In this document: piece after piece, positions 17,933 to 28,816 of the stretch | How positions within the stretch are numbered: the first letter of the stretch is position 1 | Layout: each line of letters begins with the position of its first letter | Assembly: GCA_964019335.1 (NCBI GenBank) | Contig: OZ025650.1 | Span: 931,948-995,947, forward strand | Direction of reading: 5' to 3' | DNA: 64,000 nt | From: Diplonema japonicum | Taxonomy: Eukaryota; Euglenozoa; Diplonemea; Diplonemida; Diplonemidae | Program-made: the position numbers and the translations under genes | The notes under the pieces: model-generated | The model's input: the letters and a program-made list of their open reading frames with translations, nothing else | What the model was told of the DNA's origin: nothing | Database searches by the model: none

Positions 17933-18301
17933 ATGGCTAGACCTACCGCTGGCGGTGTGGCGAGGCCGCCTGAGAAGGGATCGTTCCCTTTGGATCATTT
18001 GTCTGAGTGCAGACCTACCATAGAAGAATATTACAGGTGCATGGGTATTCACGATAATCTGGCACCAAAGTGCAGGGAAGAGGCGAGGACGTACCTGCAG
18101 TGCAGGATGGATAAGGACCTCATGGCTAAAGAGGCGACGTCGAAGTGGCTTCCTCACACAGAATTCACAGACCTGAGACACCTCAAAGTAGAAGAGAGAA
18201 TACAAAACTCGGAGGACATCACACCCCTGATGATGGCTGTGCGCTTCCGTACCGAGCCTGATGGCTTCGAACGAGAAAAAAAAGTAAAGAAAGATGAGTG
18301 A
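17933..18301 (+). CDS. COX19: COX19, cytochrome c oxidase assembly factor
   Basis: 122 aa. The N-terminus RPPEKGSFPLDHLSEC matches the conserved opening of COX19. It carries twin CX9C motifs: Cys26-x9-Cys36 and Cys47-x9-Cys57 form the CHCH helical hairpin oxidised by the MIA40 pathway in the mitochondrial intermembrane space. COX19 helps deliver copper for cytochrome oxidase assembly. The C-terminal 50 residues extend beyond the usual length and end in a Lys/Glu-rich tail. The start follows a CATCACAG acceptor-like site by 19 nt. It shows that this organism has an aerobic mitochondrion with complex IV. Confidence 0.9.
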   Translation: MARPTAGGVARPPEKGSFPLDHLSECRPTIEEYYRCMGIHDNLAPKCREEARTYLQCRMDKDLMAKEATSKWLPHTEFTDLRHLKVEERIQNSEDITPLMMAVRFRTEPDGFEREKKVKKDE

Positions 18302-18369
18302 TGTGGCAATAAGCCGCTGTCGTTCTTTTAGTTCGGTACCGCCTCCTAACTTCACTACAGGAATGACAA

Positions 18370-21300
18370 ATGCTGCTCACCTTGTCTGTGCTGTGTGCGG
18401 TGTGGTACGTGCCCATCTGCCCCCGAAGTAGGTCAAACGTTGCAGTCATCACTTATGCACAAGACGGAGCACCGTGCAGCGAACGGAAAATATGTCAAAA
18501 CAGCTTCTTGGAAGGCGATCTGGGACGCCGCTGCTGGAAAAACCCCGACGATTCTCATGGAAGCATGTACTGCCAAAAACAAGGTACACGTGGAGAAGGA
18601 GAAACTTGCTGGCAATACCCATCTTTCTCAGATACTATCCCTGCTAACGGTGGACAATGCCGGCAAGGGCTGTATTGCTGGGTGCAAAACTCTATCGCTG
18701 CTGGTGCTAACGGAAGCGTCGCAAGCAATAGCGGACGGGGATATTGCCTCAACCAGCTGCCGCAAGGGGCATCGTGCACCCATAGCGAAGCCTGTGTCGG
18801 TTGGTGCAGGGAGCTAGCACCTGGGATCAGTGTCTGCACAGAGCCATACTCAAAGGGGGAACCGTGTACTACAAACGAAGGCTGCTTGTCTAAAAGGTGT
18901 TACGAAGGTACCTGTATCGAGATAAGCACGATGGGTGGTCTTTGCGACAGGCTGCACAGATGTGACTACTCACTTGACTGCATCAACTCAAAGTGTGGCT
19001 ACCACGCGGCAGGTGCTTCGTGCAACCCTTCGATCCCACCTTATGGGGGCTGTGTAGCGCACCACTACTGCAATGGGAACCTCACGAGGCCTATTTGCAC
19101 AAAGATTATGACCGCGTGCAATATCTACTTCAACTCGTGCGAAGACGGAAGTGGTTGTGATGGCGGAAGGTGCGTTCCTCTGCACAGCAACGGAATCAAC
19201 CAAGCTGCAAGCCATGTAAAATTCTGCAATACTGGGCTCTTCCTCGACACCAGTACTTCTGTTCCCTTCTGTACTGACAGCAAGTCGTGCACGACAGATG
19301 CAGAATGCGAACTCGACGCTCCACATCAGCTTGCTTACTGCAGCTGTGAAGGTAGTGGTACTGGACAGTGCGCTGTTGCAGCGGGTTCTCTCAATTGCAG
19401 TGACATGGCGTCAGCTCTGTGTTGCTCCGTCGCACACCCACCTTCCTACTGCCCCGAACTGTTCAAGTATGCTACGTCTATCTTTGGCGAAGAGCTCCTT
19501 GCAACGAGTGAAGCATCGGCCACATGGTGCAATGAGAGGTGCTCGATCACAGCTAGCTGTGTGGCATGGTCATTCAACACAGCACACAAGACATGCTCTC
19601 TTCGGCGCACGCCGTATCACTTCATCTCTACCACGGAAACTCGGTACAACGTGGCGTCTGATGTGCTGCCCCACTGCACTGACGGCAGTGCCTATGACTT
19701 CACTATTCCAGGGATGCACGCTTACTGCCCGGTGCTAGCTGTAACCAATACAAAAACAGGCCTGATGGAAGTTCCAATTGTTCCTGCACACCCGTCTTTG
19801 CCTTACATGCTGAGGAGACATTATAACGGGAATGTCAGGTGGTATTGCCAAGAGCTAAACCTTGAAGCAGAAGGTTGGGCCACTTCGCTTACTGGGGAAG
19901 TGCTGTGGGTGCCAGAGGGTTCGCTCCGAGAAGGCGGGACGTACACCTTTGGCATAAAGAACGAGAGCGGATCATCTCTTGCAACTGTGCATCTGCATGT
20001 TTCGCAAATTGCAGCAATCGCTGTCACTACAAACATGACACACGTGCGGTTTTGCAATGCACTAGACCCAGAGTACCGAGTGTATGTGAGGGATGTGCTC
20101 GTGATAGTAAGCGATGTGTGTGTCTACTCACTAGGGACTGATGAGGTATTGCTGTGCGTAAGTGATGGGGTTGGCGGTGAGAGCTGTGCGTTGGCAACGG
20201 TCGCGCTCCCAGAACTACAAATTGACGACATGGACACCTCGCTGATCATGCTGGGAAGGAGATTTTTGCACAAAGGGTATGAAAACATCTCAATGGACGT
20301 GATGGTAGCAAGCGGCGAGGTAGACGACAGGGGCACGATACCTGCAGTCAGCAGCGACGCTATACTGTCCTTCGTGAAGTTCTTGAATGCTGTAAATTCA
20401 GAAAATGTTCTGCCAGCCGTGGTGAATATCCTAAATGACATGACAACACGTGTGCCGCAAGAAGTAGGTGTCTATGTAATGCAGATAGTTTCCAGAGCGA
20501 GTTCAGTAAGCGGGATTGCAGAAGTCGTTAGCCTGCTACGACTTGCACTACTGAGGCACAGCGACGACAGGCGTCCCACAAAGATTTACATGCCTGCAGG
20601 GAGCCTTTTTCTTCATCGCTCTCTTAACCCGTCTACCGATCTGTACATCACAGAGAACATCCCACATACCACTTTGGACTTCAACATCACACTTCCCATC
20701 GATGTGGCTGTGCTCGACACCGCTGATGGAATCTACGTATTCTTCTACAGCGCGGGAACAATAGAGCAATATCCGCTGCCAGATGAAGGGTTCCCCGTGC
20801 AGCTGGCACACATGCCGTTGCCAAGCCCTTTGGAACACCCAAGCCTCAGCATCTCGGGCCTTGTAGTGCTTCTGACGCTTGCTGACGGAATAGACTTGTC
20901 GGAAGCAATGGATAGAGTGGCTGTAGGCATCAACATTAACAGGACCCTATTGCACATCGTGGACGAAAACGGACCGCAGGCGCTGCTGTACAGCGAAGAC
21001 CGCAGCATCGCACGTGCCAATAGCAGCGAAGCGTACACTGTCACCGTTGATGATTACCAAGAACACTATCCCTGTCCGTGGCCTGAAAGGGAGATCACGC
21101 AGAACATCCAATGCATCCGTGATTCAACGCAACTAGGATGCAAAACGAAAGTGCGACATCTTAAAGCTGTGCAGACAGGTGAGAAGAGGACAGAGTACAT
21201 ATGCCTTTGCAGATACGTAAACGATCACCCTGTGAGCCTGCAGTTCATGCCAGCACTGCGAGTCCGCGATGGTGGTATCGAACATTTTTTATCACAGAAA

Positions 21301-24102
21301 AGGGTACACACCACTATGTATCCTGTTGTGATTGTTTTTGTGTGTTTTGCAGTTGCAGCAGGGTTTTTTGGGGCGGCTATCAGATGGGAAAAGAAACTGG
21401 AAAGTAAAGCAAAACAAAACTACTGGGTTAAGGAGCGCATGCAGGCGCGTGTGCCAGCGAGGGGGGTACACAGTACTGACAGATCTCTATCGCAGATAGG
21501 GATTGACTTGTGGTCATTAAACTATGAGCTTGTGAGTGCAGCCGAGTCAGACATCAAAGCATGGCGCAATGTACAGAAGATGTGGTGGACTGTGGCCATG
21601 GGTATGGCCCATGCGTGGCTGTACTTGGCGTCGGCACGACCTGGATACCGGCTGCATCAAAGAGTACTCGTAGTTTTTGTTTGTTGCAGCTATGTCACGT
21701 ACATATGCAGCAGCGTCATCGATACGTGCGATGACTACCTCAGCTCGCAGGACATTTTCGTTGAGCACGTGTGGACCGTCAGCATGCTGTGCATCCCGGG
21801 GTCCTTCGTGTTCGTCATGTTGTGTAGCATGTTTTCCTCGTCGCCGTTGTCATTGGTGTCTCTGAAAGCTTTTAATACACCACCTACAAAGAGGGTTGCT
21901 GATGCTATCGGGCCCATTGAGACAGAGCAGATCGAGTCTGTGAGGATGGACTTGGTGCTTCGTCCTGAGGAATTAGCGAGAATTGCCCACCACGAAGTCA
22001 CATCTAGAAGAATACATACAGGAATATCAGTGTTGCTCATGGAAGAGCTCAGAAGCAACGATGCAGGCAAGCTGATTGGGCTGTGTGATGTTGACTTCGA
22101 CCATGCCATCAAGACAGCGAAGCAGTCGTGGTTGGACAGAAGGGAGGGCTTCGTGAACTGGTATGCACGTGAAGAGGACAACGTGTTGTGGGTGGCGGGG
22201 CTCAAGGCACTAGCGACTCACGACTTCCAGCTGGCGGGAGCACTGTTCCACTTGTCGCTATTGTCTGACAACCCCGACTTGTACATTGTCTTCAACAACA
22301 ACATGCCACCAGGGGACACGAGGGGTATTGTGGATGCTGTTGTGCGGCGCAATGTAATCGGCAGGCTGTGGACGGAGTACTATGCGAGTACCTTGTTGAA
22401 GATGAGTAGGGACCAGATATACAAATGTTTGTTGCAGAGTTCCATCACCACGGACGAGCTGATGGTTCTCATTGGAGGGGATCTTGACGACATGCTTTTC
22501 GAGGCACAGGGCAGTAGGGCAAGCATGATGTGCAACGGTGAGGTATGGAGCTGGCAAGATGGCATTCGATCTCTCCGAGACGACCCTCGCGGGCCGCAGG
22601 TTGTCGAGGCAGCACAGACATTCTGTTGGGCTCCGCAAGAACTCTGCAGCTACACGATGCTGAATAGCACTGTTATCACAGGGCCCGTCGACACCACGAC
22701 ACAAGCTTTCACACAAGGTGAGGGTGAGGCACCCTTCAAACCGCGTCACCTAGTCTACGGTAGGCTCATGGTGAGGTACTACTGCTGTGTGCTGTCGGGG
22801 CTCCCTGGCGTGCCCCCCACAGCTGATCGTTTGACTCCACAGGAGTGGGTCGACTGGACGATAGAAGAAGAAGCATCGAAGCTTACAGCCACACAGTTAC
22901 CCACCCTTCCTGCTCATAATATGCCCTTTCGGCTCTCGGAACCTAAGGAGCGTCTTATTCCCAATATCTATCTCACGTATCTTTTGAACTGGAAACTTGC
23001 AGCTTTTAGTCAGGAGGTCGGGACTTTCTGCGTGGTGTCCCCTTTGGAGCACATAAAAAACCCTTTCGACCCCATTACGCGCGTGAATGAGATATGGAAG
23101 GAGCAGCAGACAGGGTCAAAAATTGCACCCTTTGTAGGACTCGAACGATGCCTGAAACACCTGAGGGAGAACAGCAAGGTGTTTCTGAAGGGTGGGGTAT
23201 ATCCTTCGTGCAAGATATCGCGGCTGTGCGGGAGCTATTACTTCCCTGTGACATTTTACGGTGAGGGGGACGTGTGGTTTGTGTCGAGGGATCTGGCAAG
23301 GAGGTGTGCCGTGCATCTAGATGGGTGCAAGTACTTGCAATGGAATGGTGTGGGGTTTAGTAATGCAATGTATGGTGTAGATGCTGCCAGCAGCTACTCT
23401 ATTGTGTTCACGAACTGCTTGTTCAAGAGGATCCACCAGCCAGTGAACATGTGCTCCAACGACGTGCGAAACAAGTGTTTAGATGCTTCTTGCGAAGTAG
23501 TGGAATCGGGCCTCGGCCCGACCCCTTTTAAGTTCCGCATGACAATGTCTTTGGGGTTCGTCACCTACGTTTCAGCTTTCCTTCTTGCTGCATTGTTTTT
23601 CTCATTCACCCTTTACTACACCTTCTCTATGTCAGAGCGTCACACTGTAGCCTGGCTCTTACTTTCTTTGTTCTGCGTGGTGCAGGATTTTGTAGTCAAT
23701 CAGCCCGTTTTTGTCTTCATGTACCTGATTTGGAGGAGGGTTTTTGCTAAACTCACGAAACGCAGCGGTGCCAAACTCAAACAGGCAATTTCCTCTGTCG
23801 TGGCAGCTAACAGGATGCACGAAGCAGGACGACACCACCCGCAGACCGCTCCCAATGCAGATGTCATGCCTCAGCCACAACAGCAAGAAGAGCACTTAGA
23901 CGGATTGGCCTATTCCGACCAGGGTACCGAACCTGTGTCAGAGTCCCCTCAAAGTCCAAAAAGTGAACCTTCGCAAAGCGAACCGCTCCAGGGAGAAGGG
24001 CCTGAGTTCGTCTTGACCCCAAAGGCTCGCTCTTTGTCCCCTGACTCGGATATCCCCCCCATTGTCGAAACCAGTCCACCCGTATTTATTTTAGATGCTT
24101 AA
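18370..24102 (+). CDS. giant Cys-rich multipass membrane protein, polycystin-1-like layout
   Basis: 1910 aa. The start ATG opens a signal peptide (MLLTLSVLCAVWYVPI). Residues about 30-440 are an extracellular Cys-rich array of EGF/EB-like modules. Residues about 500-930 are beta-rich, ending in a GPS-like element (CPWPE... then YICLCRYVNDHPVSLQF near residue 943). A membrane helix follows at about 981-1003, then three more between about 1068 and 1155, a long cytosolic region with a beta-helix-like stretch near 1590-1700, and a last pair of helices at about 1728-1787 (AWLLLSLFCVVQDFVVNQPV), which recalls the W-L-x-S...Q-D...Q-P pattern of polycystin-1. The tail is acidic and Ser/Pro-rich. A surface receptor or mechanosensor is inference; no channel pore is evident. 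Confidence 0.6.
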   Translation: MLLTLSVLCAVWYVPICPRSRSNVAVITYAQDGAPCSERKICQNSFLEGDLGRRCWKNPDDSHGSMYCQKQGTRGEGETCWQYPSFSDTIPANGGQCRQGLYCWVQNSIAAGANGSVASNSGRGYCLNQLPQGASCTHSEACVGWCRELAPGISVCTEPYSKGEPCTTNEGCLSKRCYEGTCIEISTMGGLCDRLHRCDYSLDCINSKCGYHAAGASCNPSIPPYGGCVAHHYCNGNLTRPICTKIMTACNIYFNSCEDGSGCDGGRCVPLHSNGINQAASHVKFCNTGLFLDTSTSVPFCTDSKSCTTDAECELDAPHQLAYCSCEGSGTGQCAVAAGSLNCSDMASALCCSVAHPPSYCPELFKYATSIFGEELLATSEASATWCNERCSITASCVAWSFNTAHKTCSLRRTPYHFISTTETRYNVASDVLPHCTDGSAYDFTIPGMHAYCPVLAVTNTKTGLMEVPIVPAHPSLPYMLRRHYNGNVRWYCQELNLEAEGWATSLTGEVLWVPEGSLREGGTYTFGIKNESGSSLATVHLHVSQIAAIAVTTNMTHVRFCNALDPEYRVYVRDVLVIVSDVCVYSLGTDEVLLCVSDGVGGESCALATVALPELQIDDMDTSLIMLGRRFLHKGYENISMDVMVASGEVDDRGTIPAVSSDAILSFVKFLNAVNSENVLPAVVNILNDMTTRVPQEVGVYVMQIVSRASSVSGIAEVVSLLRLALLRHSDDRRPTKIYMPAGSLFLHRSLNPSTDLYITENIPHTTLDFNITLPIDVAVLDTADGIYVFFYSAGTIEQYPLPDEGFPVQLAHMPLPSPLEHPSLSISGLVVLLTLADGIDLSEAMDRVAVGININRTLLHIVDENGPQALLYSEDRSIARANSSEAYTVTVDDYQEHYPCPWPEREITQNIQCIRDSTQLGCKTKVRHLKAVQTGEKRTEYICLCRYVNDHPVSLQFMPALRVRDGGIEHFLSQKRVHTTMYPVVIVFVCFAVAAGFFGAAIRWEKKLESKAKQNYWVKERMQARVPARGVHSTDRSLSQIGIDLWSLNYELVSAAESDIKAWRNVQKMWWTVAMGMAHAWLYLASARPGYRLHQRVLVVFVCCSYVTYICSSVIDTCDDYLSSQDIFVEHVWTVSMLCIPGSFVFVMLCSMFSSSPLSLVSLKAFNTPPTKRVADAIGPIETEQIESVRMDLVLRPEELARIAHHEVTSRRIHTGISVLLMEELRSNDAGKLIGLCDVDFDHAIKTAKQSWLDRREGFVNWYAREEDNVLWVAGLKALATHDFQLAGALFHLSLLSDNPDLYIVFNNNMPPGDTRGIVDAVVRRNVIGRLWTEYYASTLLKMSRDQIYKCLLQSSITTDELMVLIGGDLDDMLFEAQGSRASMMCNGEVWSWQDGIRSLRDDPRGPQVVEAAQTFCWAPQELCSYTMLNSTVITGPVDTTTQAFTQGEGEAPFKPRHLVYGRLMVRYYCCVLSGLPGVPPTADRLTPQEWVDWTIEEEASKLTATQLPTLPAHNMPFRLSEPKERLIPNIYLTYLLNWKLAAFSQEVGTFCVVSPLEHIKNPFDPITRVNEIWKEQQTGSKIAPFVGLERCLKHLRENSKVFLKGGVYPSCKISRLCGSYYFPVTFYGEGDVWFVSRDLARRCAVHLDGCKYLQWNGVGFSNAMYGVDAASSYSIVFTNCLFKRIHQPVNMCSNDVRNKCLDASCEVVESGLGPTPFKFRMTMSLGFVTYVSAFLLAALFFSFTLYYTFSMSERHTVAWLLLSLFCVVQDFVVNQPVFVFMYLIWRRVFAKLTKRSGAKLKQAISSVVAANRMHEAGRHHPQTAPNADVMPQPQQQEEHLDGLAYSDQGTEPVSESPQSPKSEPSQSEPLQGEGPEFVLTPKARSLSPDSDIPPIVETSPPVFILDA

Positions 24103-24193
24103 TGGTTTCCACCAAAAGCTCTTTGGGGTTGTGTGTGCACTAACCAACAAAATCCATCTTATACTTTTCTAATTTGTTGCAAACTCCAACAGG

Positions 24194-25769
24194 ATGCTGC
24201 AAAGGTCACAATATGTTGTCGAGAGGAAGAGCCCGGAGAGCTTGTGCGCGGAGATCATTCAAAAGACAGCAGGGCACCATGTTAGAATAAGCGAGTTCTT
24301 CGCCGTGCAGTGCGGGCGGCTGACAGAGGACGCATACTTCCCAATAGGGGCTGGGGATAACCCGCCTGCAACAACGACGGCACTAAGGCACAGACGATCA
24401 AAGAGGAAAGCTGTGTACATCGACACCAGTTCGTGTAGGTACAACGTAGTCAGGTGCGCGTCGGCGAAAGTGGGGTGGGAAGAATGTCATGAGACGGGGC
24501 CCGTGCATGTTGTGTGGGTGGACACCAGCCTGTCCGAGAACAGGATCAGCAAGTTGCCTCGTGGGGCACGGATTAACCACTTTCCTGGGATGACAACCAT
24601 ATGCAGGAAGGTGGACAGTGCGAGACTTCTTAACAAAATGAAAAGGCTCCATCCCGAGTCGTACAGGTTTGTCCCCAGCACCTTTTTCAACTACAACGAC
24701 TTCCTGAGGACGAAAAAAGGGGTCGGGGGTGATAAGTGGTACATCGTGAAACCCGACTCCGGGTGCATGGGGAAAGGCATCAGGCTCACTCATGCGCCTA
24801 AGAAGGAGATGTTCGACAACGCGGTAGTGCAGAGCTACGTGGCGGACCCGCTACTCATCGACGGCTGCAAGTGGGACATGAGAGTGTACGTGCTGGTGTT
24901 GTCGGTGGACCCCTTGAAGATGTACATTTATAAAGACGGGTTCATCAGGATGTGCACGGAGAAGTATCACGCACCGAATATGGCCAACGCAGAAAACACG
25001 TTGATCCACCTCACGAACTATGCAATCCACAAGAAGTCGAAGAAGTATAATTCAAACTGCAAGAGGAGTTTTGAACATCTGTTTCAGCACATAAGAGGTC
25101 TGGGGCATGATGCGGAAAAGCTGTGGGACTCGATTTCCGACTTGGCAGTGAAGACACTGCTGTCGGTGAACGAGCAGTTGAAGTATTCATACAGGGCAGC
25201 CTTCCCAGGCGACGAGGACACGGGAGGGTCATGTTTTGAGATCTTAGGGTTCGACGTGCTAGTGGACAAGCACATGCAGCCGTGGTTGCTAGAAGTGAAC
25301 CATGCCCCGTCCTTCACATGCGACAGCGGGCTGGACTACATAGTGAAGGCAGGGTTGGTCGAGGAGACGATGGCGCTACTAGGTGTGGAGTTGGATGAAG
25401 AGAAATTCAAAGGCGTGCCAAGGACCCCAGAGATGAAGAAGGAGCTGTTGAGGAAGTTCGCAAAGCGAAAAGAAGAATACGAGGCTGCTGTGGTTAAGAA
25501 GTTTAGCGTGATCTACCCCTCGAGGAGTGAAACGCGGGACATCGAATACGACAGGGTATGCAGTACATTGTTGTTAATTAAATTGCTAACCACAGCTCCT
25601 CAGCACCATCCGAGAGCTTGCGCCACCCCCCGAAGCCTCTCTCGTCTCGCCTAGTCTCCATCTAGGATTACGACGCACTCATCCTTCCCTCCGCCCCCCT
25701 ACAGAGCAACACCGCAACCTGACTCAAAGGCGCGCCCTCTGTCCTCCTCCTAAACTGCTGAGATATTAA
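24194..25769 (+). CDS. tubulin tyrosine ligase-like (polyglutamylase type) enzyme
   Basis: Exons 24194-25555 and 25596-25769 give 511 aa; the 40-nt intron (GGTATG...CCACAG) is needed because without it the frame ends in non-conserved sequence, while splicing gives D-R-L-L-S-T-I-R-E-L. TTL motifs are clear: KPDSGCMGKGI (ATP loop, residues about 188-198), KWDMRVYVLV, LIHLTNYAIHKKS, and FEILGFDVLVDKHMQPWLLE followed by VNHAPSF with metal-binding Glu and Asn. TTLL enzymes ligate Glu chains to tubulin tails in axonemes. The family-typical pattern favours the TTLL4/6/13 glutamylase group over the tyrosine ligase; initiator versus elongator activity cannot be read. Confidence 0.88.
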
Positions 25770-26290
25770 ATGAATAGTAGTAGTTAGCAGTCGCTCTTTG
25801 ATTTTTAATTGTGTTAAATGAACGAATTGAAAGAAAAAGAACTTGTCTTCTCCATCCCTGCTGTCTCCTGTTCGGCAGCTACTGTCGGCATAAATTGTTG
25901 ATTTTGCTCCTCCTACTCTGTTGTGAAACCTCTTTATAAAAAACAAAACAAACAAAAAAAAAAAAAAAAAAACATAAAGAAAAGTTTAAAAATAAAGTAA
26001 ATCCCTTTATCTGTGTGCCGTGCAGGAAGAAAGTTGTCAAGGAAAAAGTTTTCACCTCTCAAGATGGGAGCTGTGTATAGTCCTGCTGCCCCCCCCCCCC
26101 CCCCCCCCTAGTTTTTTTTGGTAGGGCTGGCCGGATTATCACCTTCCCTCCCCCGTTCGCTGTTCGCCTCGGGGGTATGTATTTCTGTATTGTTTTTATG
26201 TGTATACGTTAGTCTATTTCTGTTATTCTCTTTCTCTTTCTGTTCCATGACTTCATTTTTATAATTTTTATATGTCTAATTTGCTCAGGC
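25770..26290. other. spacer with C20 run
   Basis: About 520 nt without a gene. An uninterrupted run of 20 C lies at 26089-26108. The last 100 nt is T/C-rich and ends in GCTCAGGC before the next ATG. Confidence 0.5.
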
Positions 26291-26683
26291 ATGTCGCAAA
26301 GGAAGAAACCGGCTGTGTATACCCCGTCAACTGAGCTGCTGGACAAATACTACGCAGTGAGGACACGACAGCTTAAGGAGCGCAGTGACCTCGAAGTCGA
26401 GCTGTGGAGTAACTATGTAACTACCAAGGACACGTACGCAGCAGAGTTGAATCCCTACTGTCAGTTGAAGACACCCAGGCCAGATTTCAGCCTTTCGATG
26501 GGGGTCTATGACGATGATGACACTGAGGAGAGTGAGTCCCAAGAGGAGGAAGAAGAGAGTCATGAAATGGACACCGACATGGGGCTTGGTTTAGACATCA
26601 AGCTGCCAGAGAGACAAATGGAGAGTGAGGATGAGGAGCCCCCCCTCCCCCCCCCTCCGTCTACTTGGTCAGAGGATCTGTAA
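26291..26683 (+). CDS. small acidic hypothetical protein
   Basis: 130 aa. The N-terminal 65 residues are a charged helix (STELLDKYYAVRTRQLKERS). The C-terminal half is very acidic (DDDDTEESESQEEEEESHE) and ends in a Pro run and WSEDL. Possibly a flagellar or chromatin-associated peptide, but no family is recognised. The start codon is two bases from a CTCAG acceptor-like site after a clear polypyrimidine tract. Confidence 0.6.
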   Translation: MSQRKKPAVYTPSTELLDKYYAVRTRQLKERSDLEVELWSNYVTTKDTYAAELNPYCQLKTPRPDFSLSMGVYDDDDTEESESQEEEEESHEMDTDMGLGLDIKLPERQMESEDEEPPLPPPPSTWSEDL

Positions 26684-26961
26684 TCTAGCTGTGATAGATA
26701 CTGTTGTGCAGAATTTCATTTGTAGTTGTTGTTGCTAGCCTTCTCATATCTCAAAAACTTTTGAAGAAGCAAAATCAGTGGGGTTCTGAGGGGTTAGAAT
26801 TTTCGAAAAAAAGCTTGCTTGAGACCTTTGTAAGCAGATTATCCGTATTGCACGGATTGTCCTTGCAAGGTCGGTGGTTCCCCATTTGAATTTTATACTT
26901 CAGAGATATGAAGGGGAATTAATAAAGAGGGCGGCGCAGATACCACGTCCATGTCATTAAA

Positions 26962-28743
26962 ATGAAGAAGATCGTTGCCCTGCTAGCGGGTGTTGGGCTG
27001 CTGCAATGCCTCTACTACGTAATATGGGTGCAGGAGGTCCTTCCCACGGGGAGTAATGGGGTTGTTGCAACTGCCGTACCCCAAAAACAGCTCCCAACAC
27101 CTCTGCCCACGGAAGGCAATGTGGCCGATGATGGGAAACACATTAGAATCACACCGCGCTGTACGGCATTGGACCCTTACTCTTCAAAAGGTCCCTCGGG
27201 ACCAGAGCCTACTCCTTGCTTTGTAGATAAGTCGCTCGCAATGACGCGTTCTTCATTCCGTGCCTTAGTCCGCGGCAACTCAATACGGAGGTGTAACACG
27301 GAAGAAAACCCGCAGTATAGCCTCAAGGGGCCCACAGAGGTTCTCCGTGCCCAAACTCTCCATTACCTTTCCACTGACCGTGTGAAAGCGGAATACCTTA
27401 CTCGGCACATATGCTCATGGGATGCAAAGGGAGAGTGGGCGGAAGGAAAGCAGCAACTGAATAGCTTGTTGAATACAGCACATAAATGCACGCTGCGTGA
27501 CGAAGCTAACATACGGCAAGAAAAGGGATACGATAGTTACCCCTGGTTTGACAACATGACTCATGCTGTGCTGCAAGGGGAAAAAGGAAACCTCAAAGGG
27601 CTGGGGAAGACCATCTACTACAGAAACGACAAACCGAAGGGTACATGGGTGGGACTGAAGGATGTGTGTATGTCATGCGAGGCAAAGCGTGACCCGTGGA
27701 TGGATCACCGCAAGGAGTGCTTCACCACACTGTGGAGTGTCGGTGAAGAAGCGAAAGAGCTGGCAGCAAAGCACAGGAAGGGCAGGCATAGTATTTACAA
27801 AGAACGCCAAGCAGCTTTCCAGTATGGTGGCACTGTTACGGATTTGGCAACACCCATCACGCTTTATAGGGGAACTATAGTGTACCTTGCTTCCTACTCG
27901 CAGGCAAACATTGGGCACGCCCTGCATGATGCCCTGTACGGGTTCGTTTCAGTGCTGTCGTCACTGCAGGGTGTAAGGAATGCTTTCCACGCACCCACCC
28001 CTGTGACTGTAGTTGTAGAAAATGATTTCTTCAGAAACAGCATGCGGTACTACAGCGTTCTGGCCATGGTGCACCAGCTTGCCATCTTCAACGGGATGCC
28101 GCCGAACGTGTTCAGACACGCCAGCGTGGGGCTGTCGTGCTTCTCGTCAATCATCTTCACTGGCGGGGACAGGGAGTTACGGGGGTCCGGGGTGAATGGG
28201 GGCGGCATGCTTGACGTGGTGCGAAGCTTCAGGAAGTCTGTTTATGGACATCTGGGGCCATTTGGGGCGAGGGTGGGGCGTGTGAAGGTAGCTATGTACG
28301 GGCGGCTGGAGGTGTACAGAAGGGCTGTGTTGAACTTTGGTGATTTCGTAGAAAAAATGAGGGAAAAGGTGGATGTAGTCGTGGTGCCCAACATGAACTT
28401 GCACCCGCTGGAACAGGCCGAGCTGTTTAGTGACATCGACGTGCTGCTCACAATGCAAGGCGCGCATATGCAGAACTCCATCTTCATGCCACCCTGTGCC
28501 GCTGTGATTGAGATAAGTCCTTGTCTGGCACGGCGGACTTCATTCCTCAAGAGGTACGGTGCCATGCTCCCGTACCACAACCACGTCCAGATGGAGGTCT
28601 GTTTCCCATCTCTCAACATAGGTGGTGACAAGTACGGGCAGAACCTCACGTTATGCGAACACCACATGCAAACACTCCTGCAGTACACACTCAAAGAGAT
28701 AGAGCGCATACAGAAATGCCGTAAGCAACACGAAGGGAACTAA
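26962..28743 (+). CDS. GT61 (DUF563) family glycosyltransferase
   Basis: 593 aa type II membrane protein with a signal anchor at residues 4-22 (IVALLAGVGLLQCLYYVIWV). The C-terminal catalytic region shows the GT61 landmarks: N-I-G-H-A-L-H-D-A-L-Y near residue 317, M-Q-G-A-H-M-Q-N-S-I-F-M near 505 and V-I-E-I-S-P near 520. GT61 enzymes are Golgi or ER xylosyl-, arabinosyl- or GlcNAc-transferases acting on glycoproteins and polysaccharides. The stem region (residues 25-280) carries extra Cys pairs (for example VCMSCEAKRDPW) not typical of plant members. Donor and acceptor unknown. Confidence 0.8.
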   Translation: MKKIVALLAGVGLLQCLYYVIWVQEVLPTGSNGVVATAVPQKQLPTPLPTEGNVADDGKHIRITPRCTALDPYSSKGPSGPEPTPCFVDKSLAMTRSSFRALVRGNSIRRCNTEENPQYSLKGPTEVLRAQTLHYLSTDRVKAEYLTRHICSWDAKGEWAEGKQQLNSLLNTAHKCTLRDEANIRQEKGYDSYPWFDNMTHAVLQGEKGNLKGLGKTIYYRNDKPKGTWVGLKDVCMSCEAKRDPWMDHRKECFTTLWSVGEEAKELAAKHRKGRHSIYKERQAAFQYGGTVTDLATPITLYRGTIVYLASYSQANIGHALHDALYGFVSVLSSLQGVRNAFHAPTPVTVVVENDFFRNSMRYYSVLAMVHQLAIFNGMPPNVFRHASVGLSCFSSIIFTGGDRELRGSGVNGGGMLDVVRSFRKSVYGHLGPFGARVGRVKVAMYGRLEVYRRAVLNFGDFVEKMREKVDVVVVPNMNLHPLEQAELFSDIDVLLTMQGAHMQNSIFMPPCAAVIEISPCLARRTSFLKRYGAMLPYHNHVQMEVCFPSLNIGGDKYGQNLTLCEHHMQTLLQYTLKEIERIQKCRKQHEGN

Positions 28744-28816
28744 ATTAACAGTTTTTCACGCGCAATCATTTTTGTTACTAGAATTCCACAAAGGTTAGAG
28801 AAAAAAAAAAAAAGAA

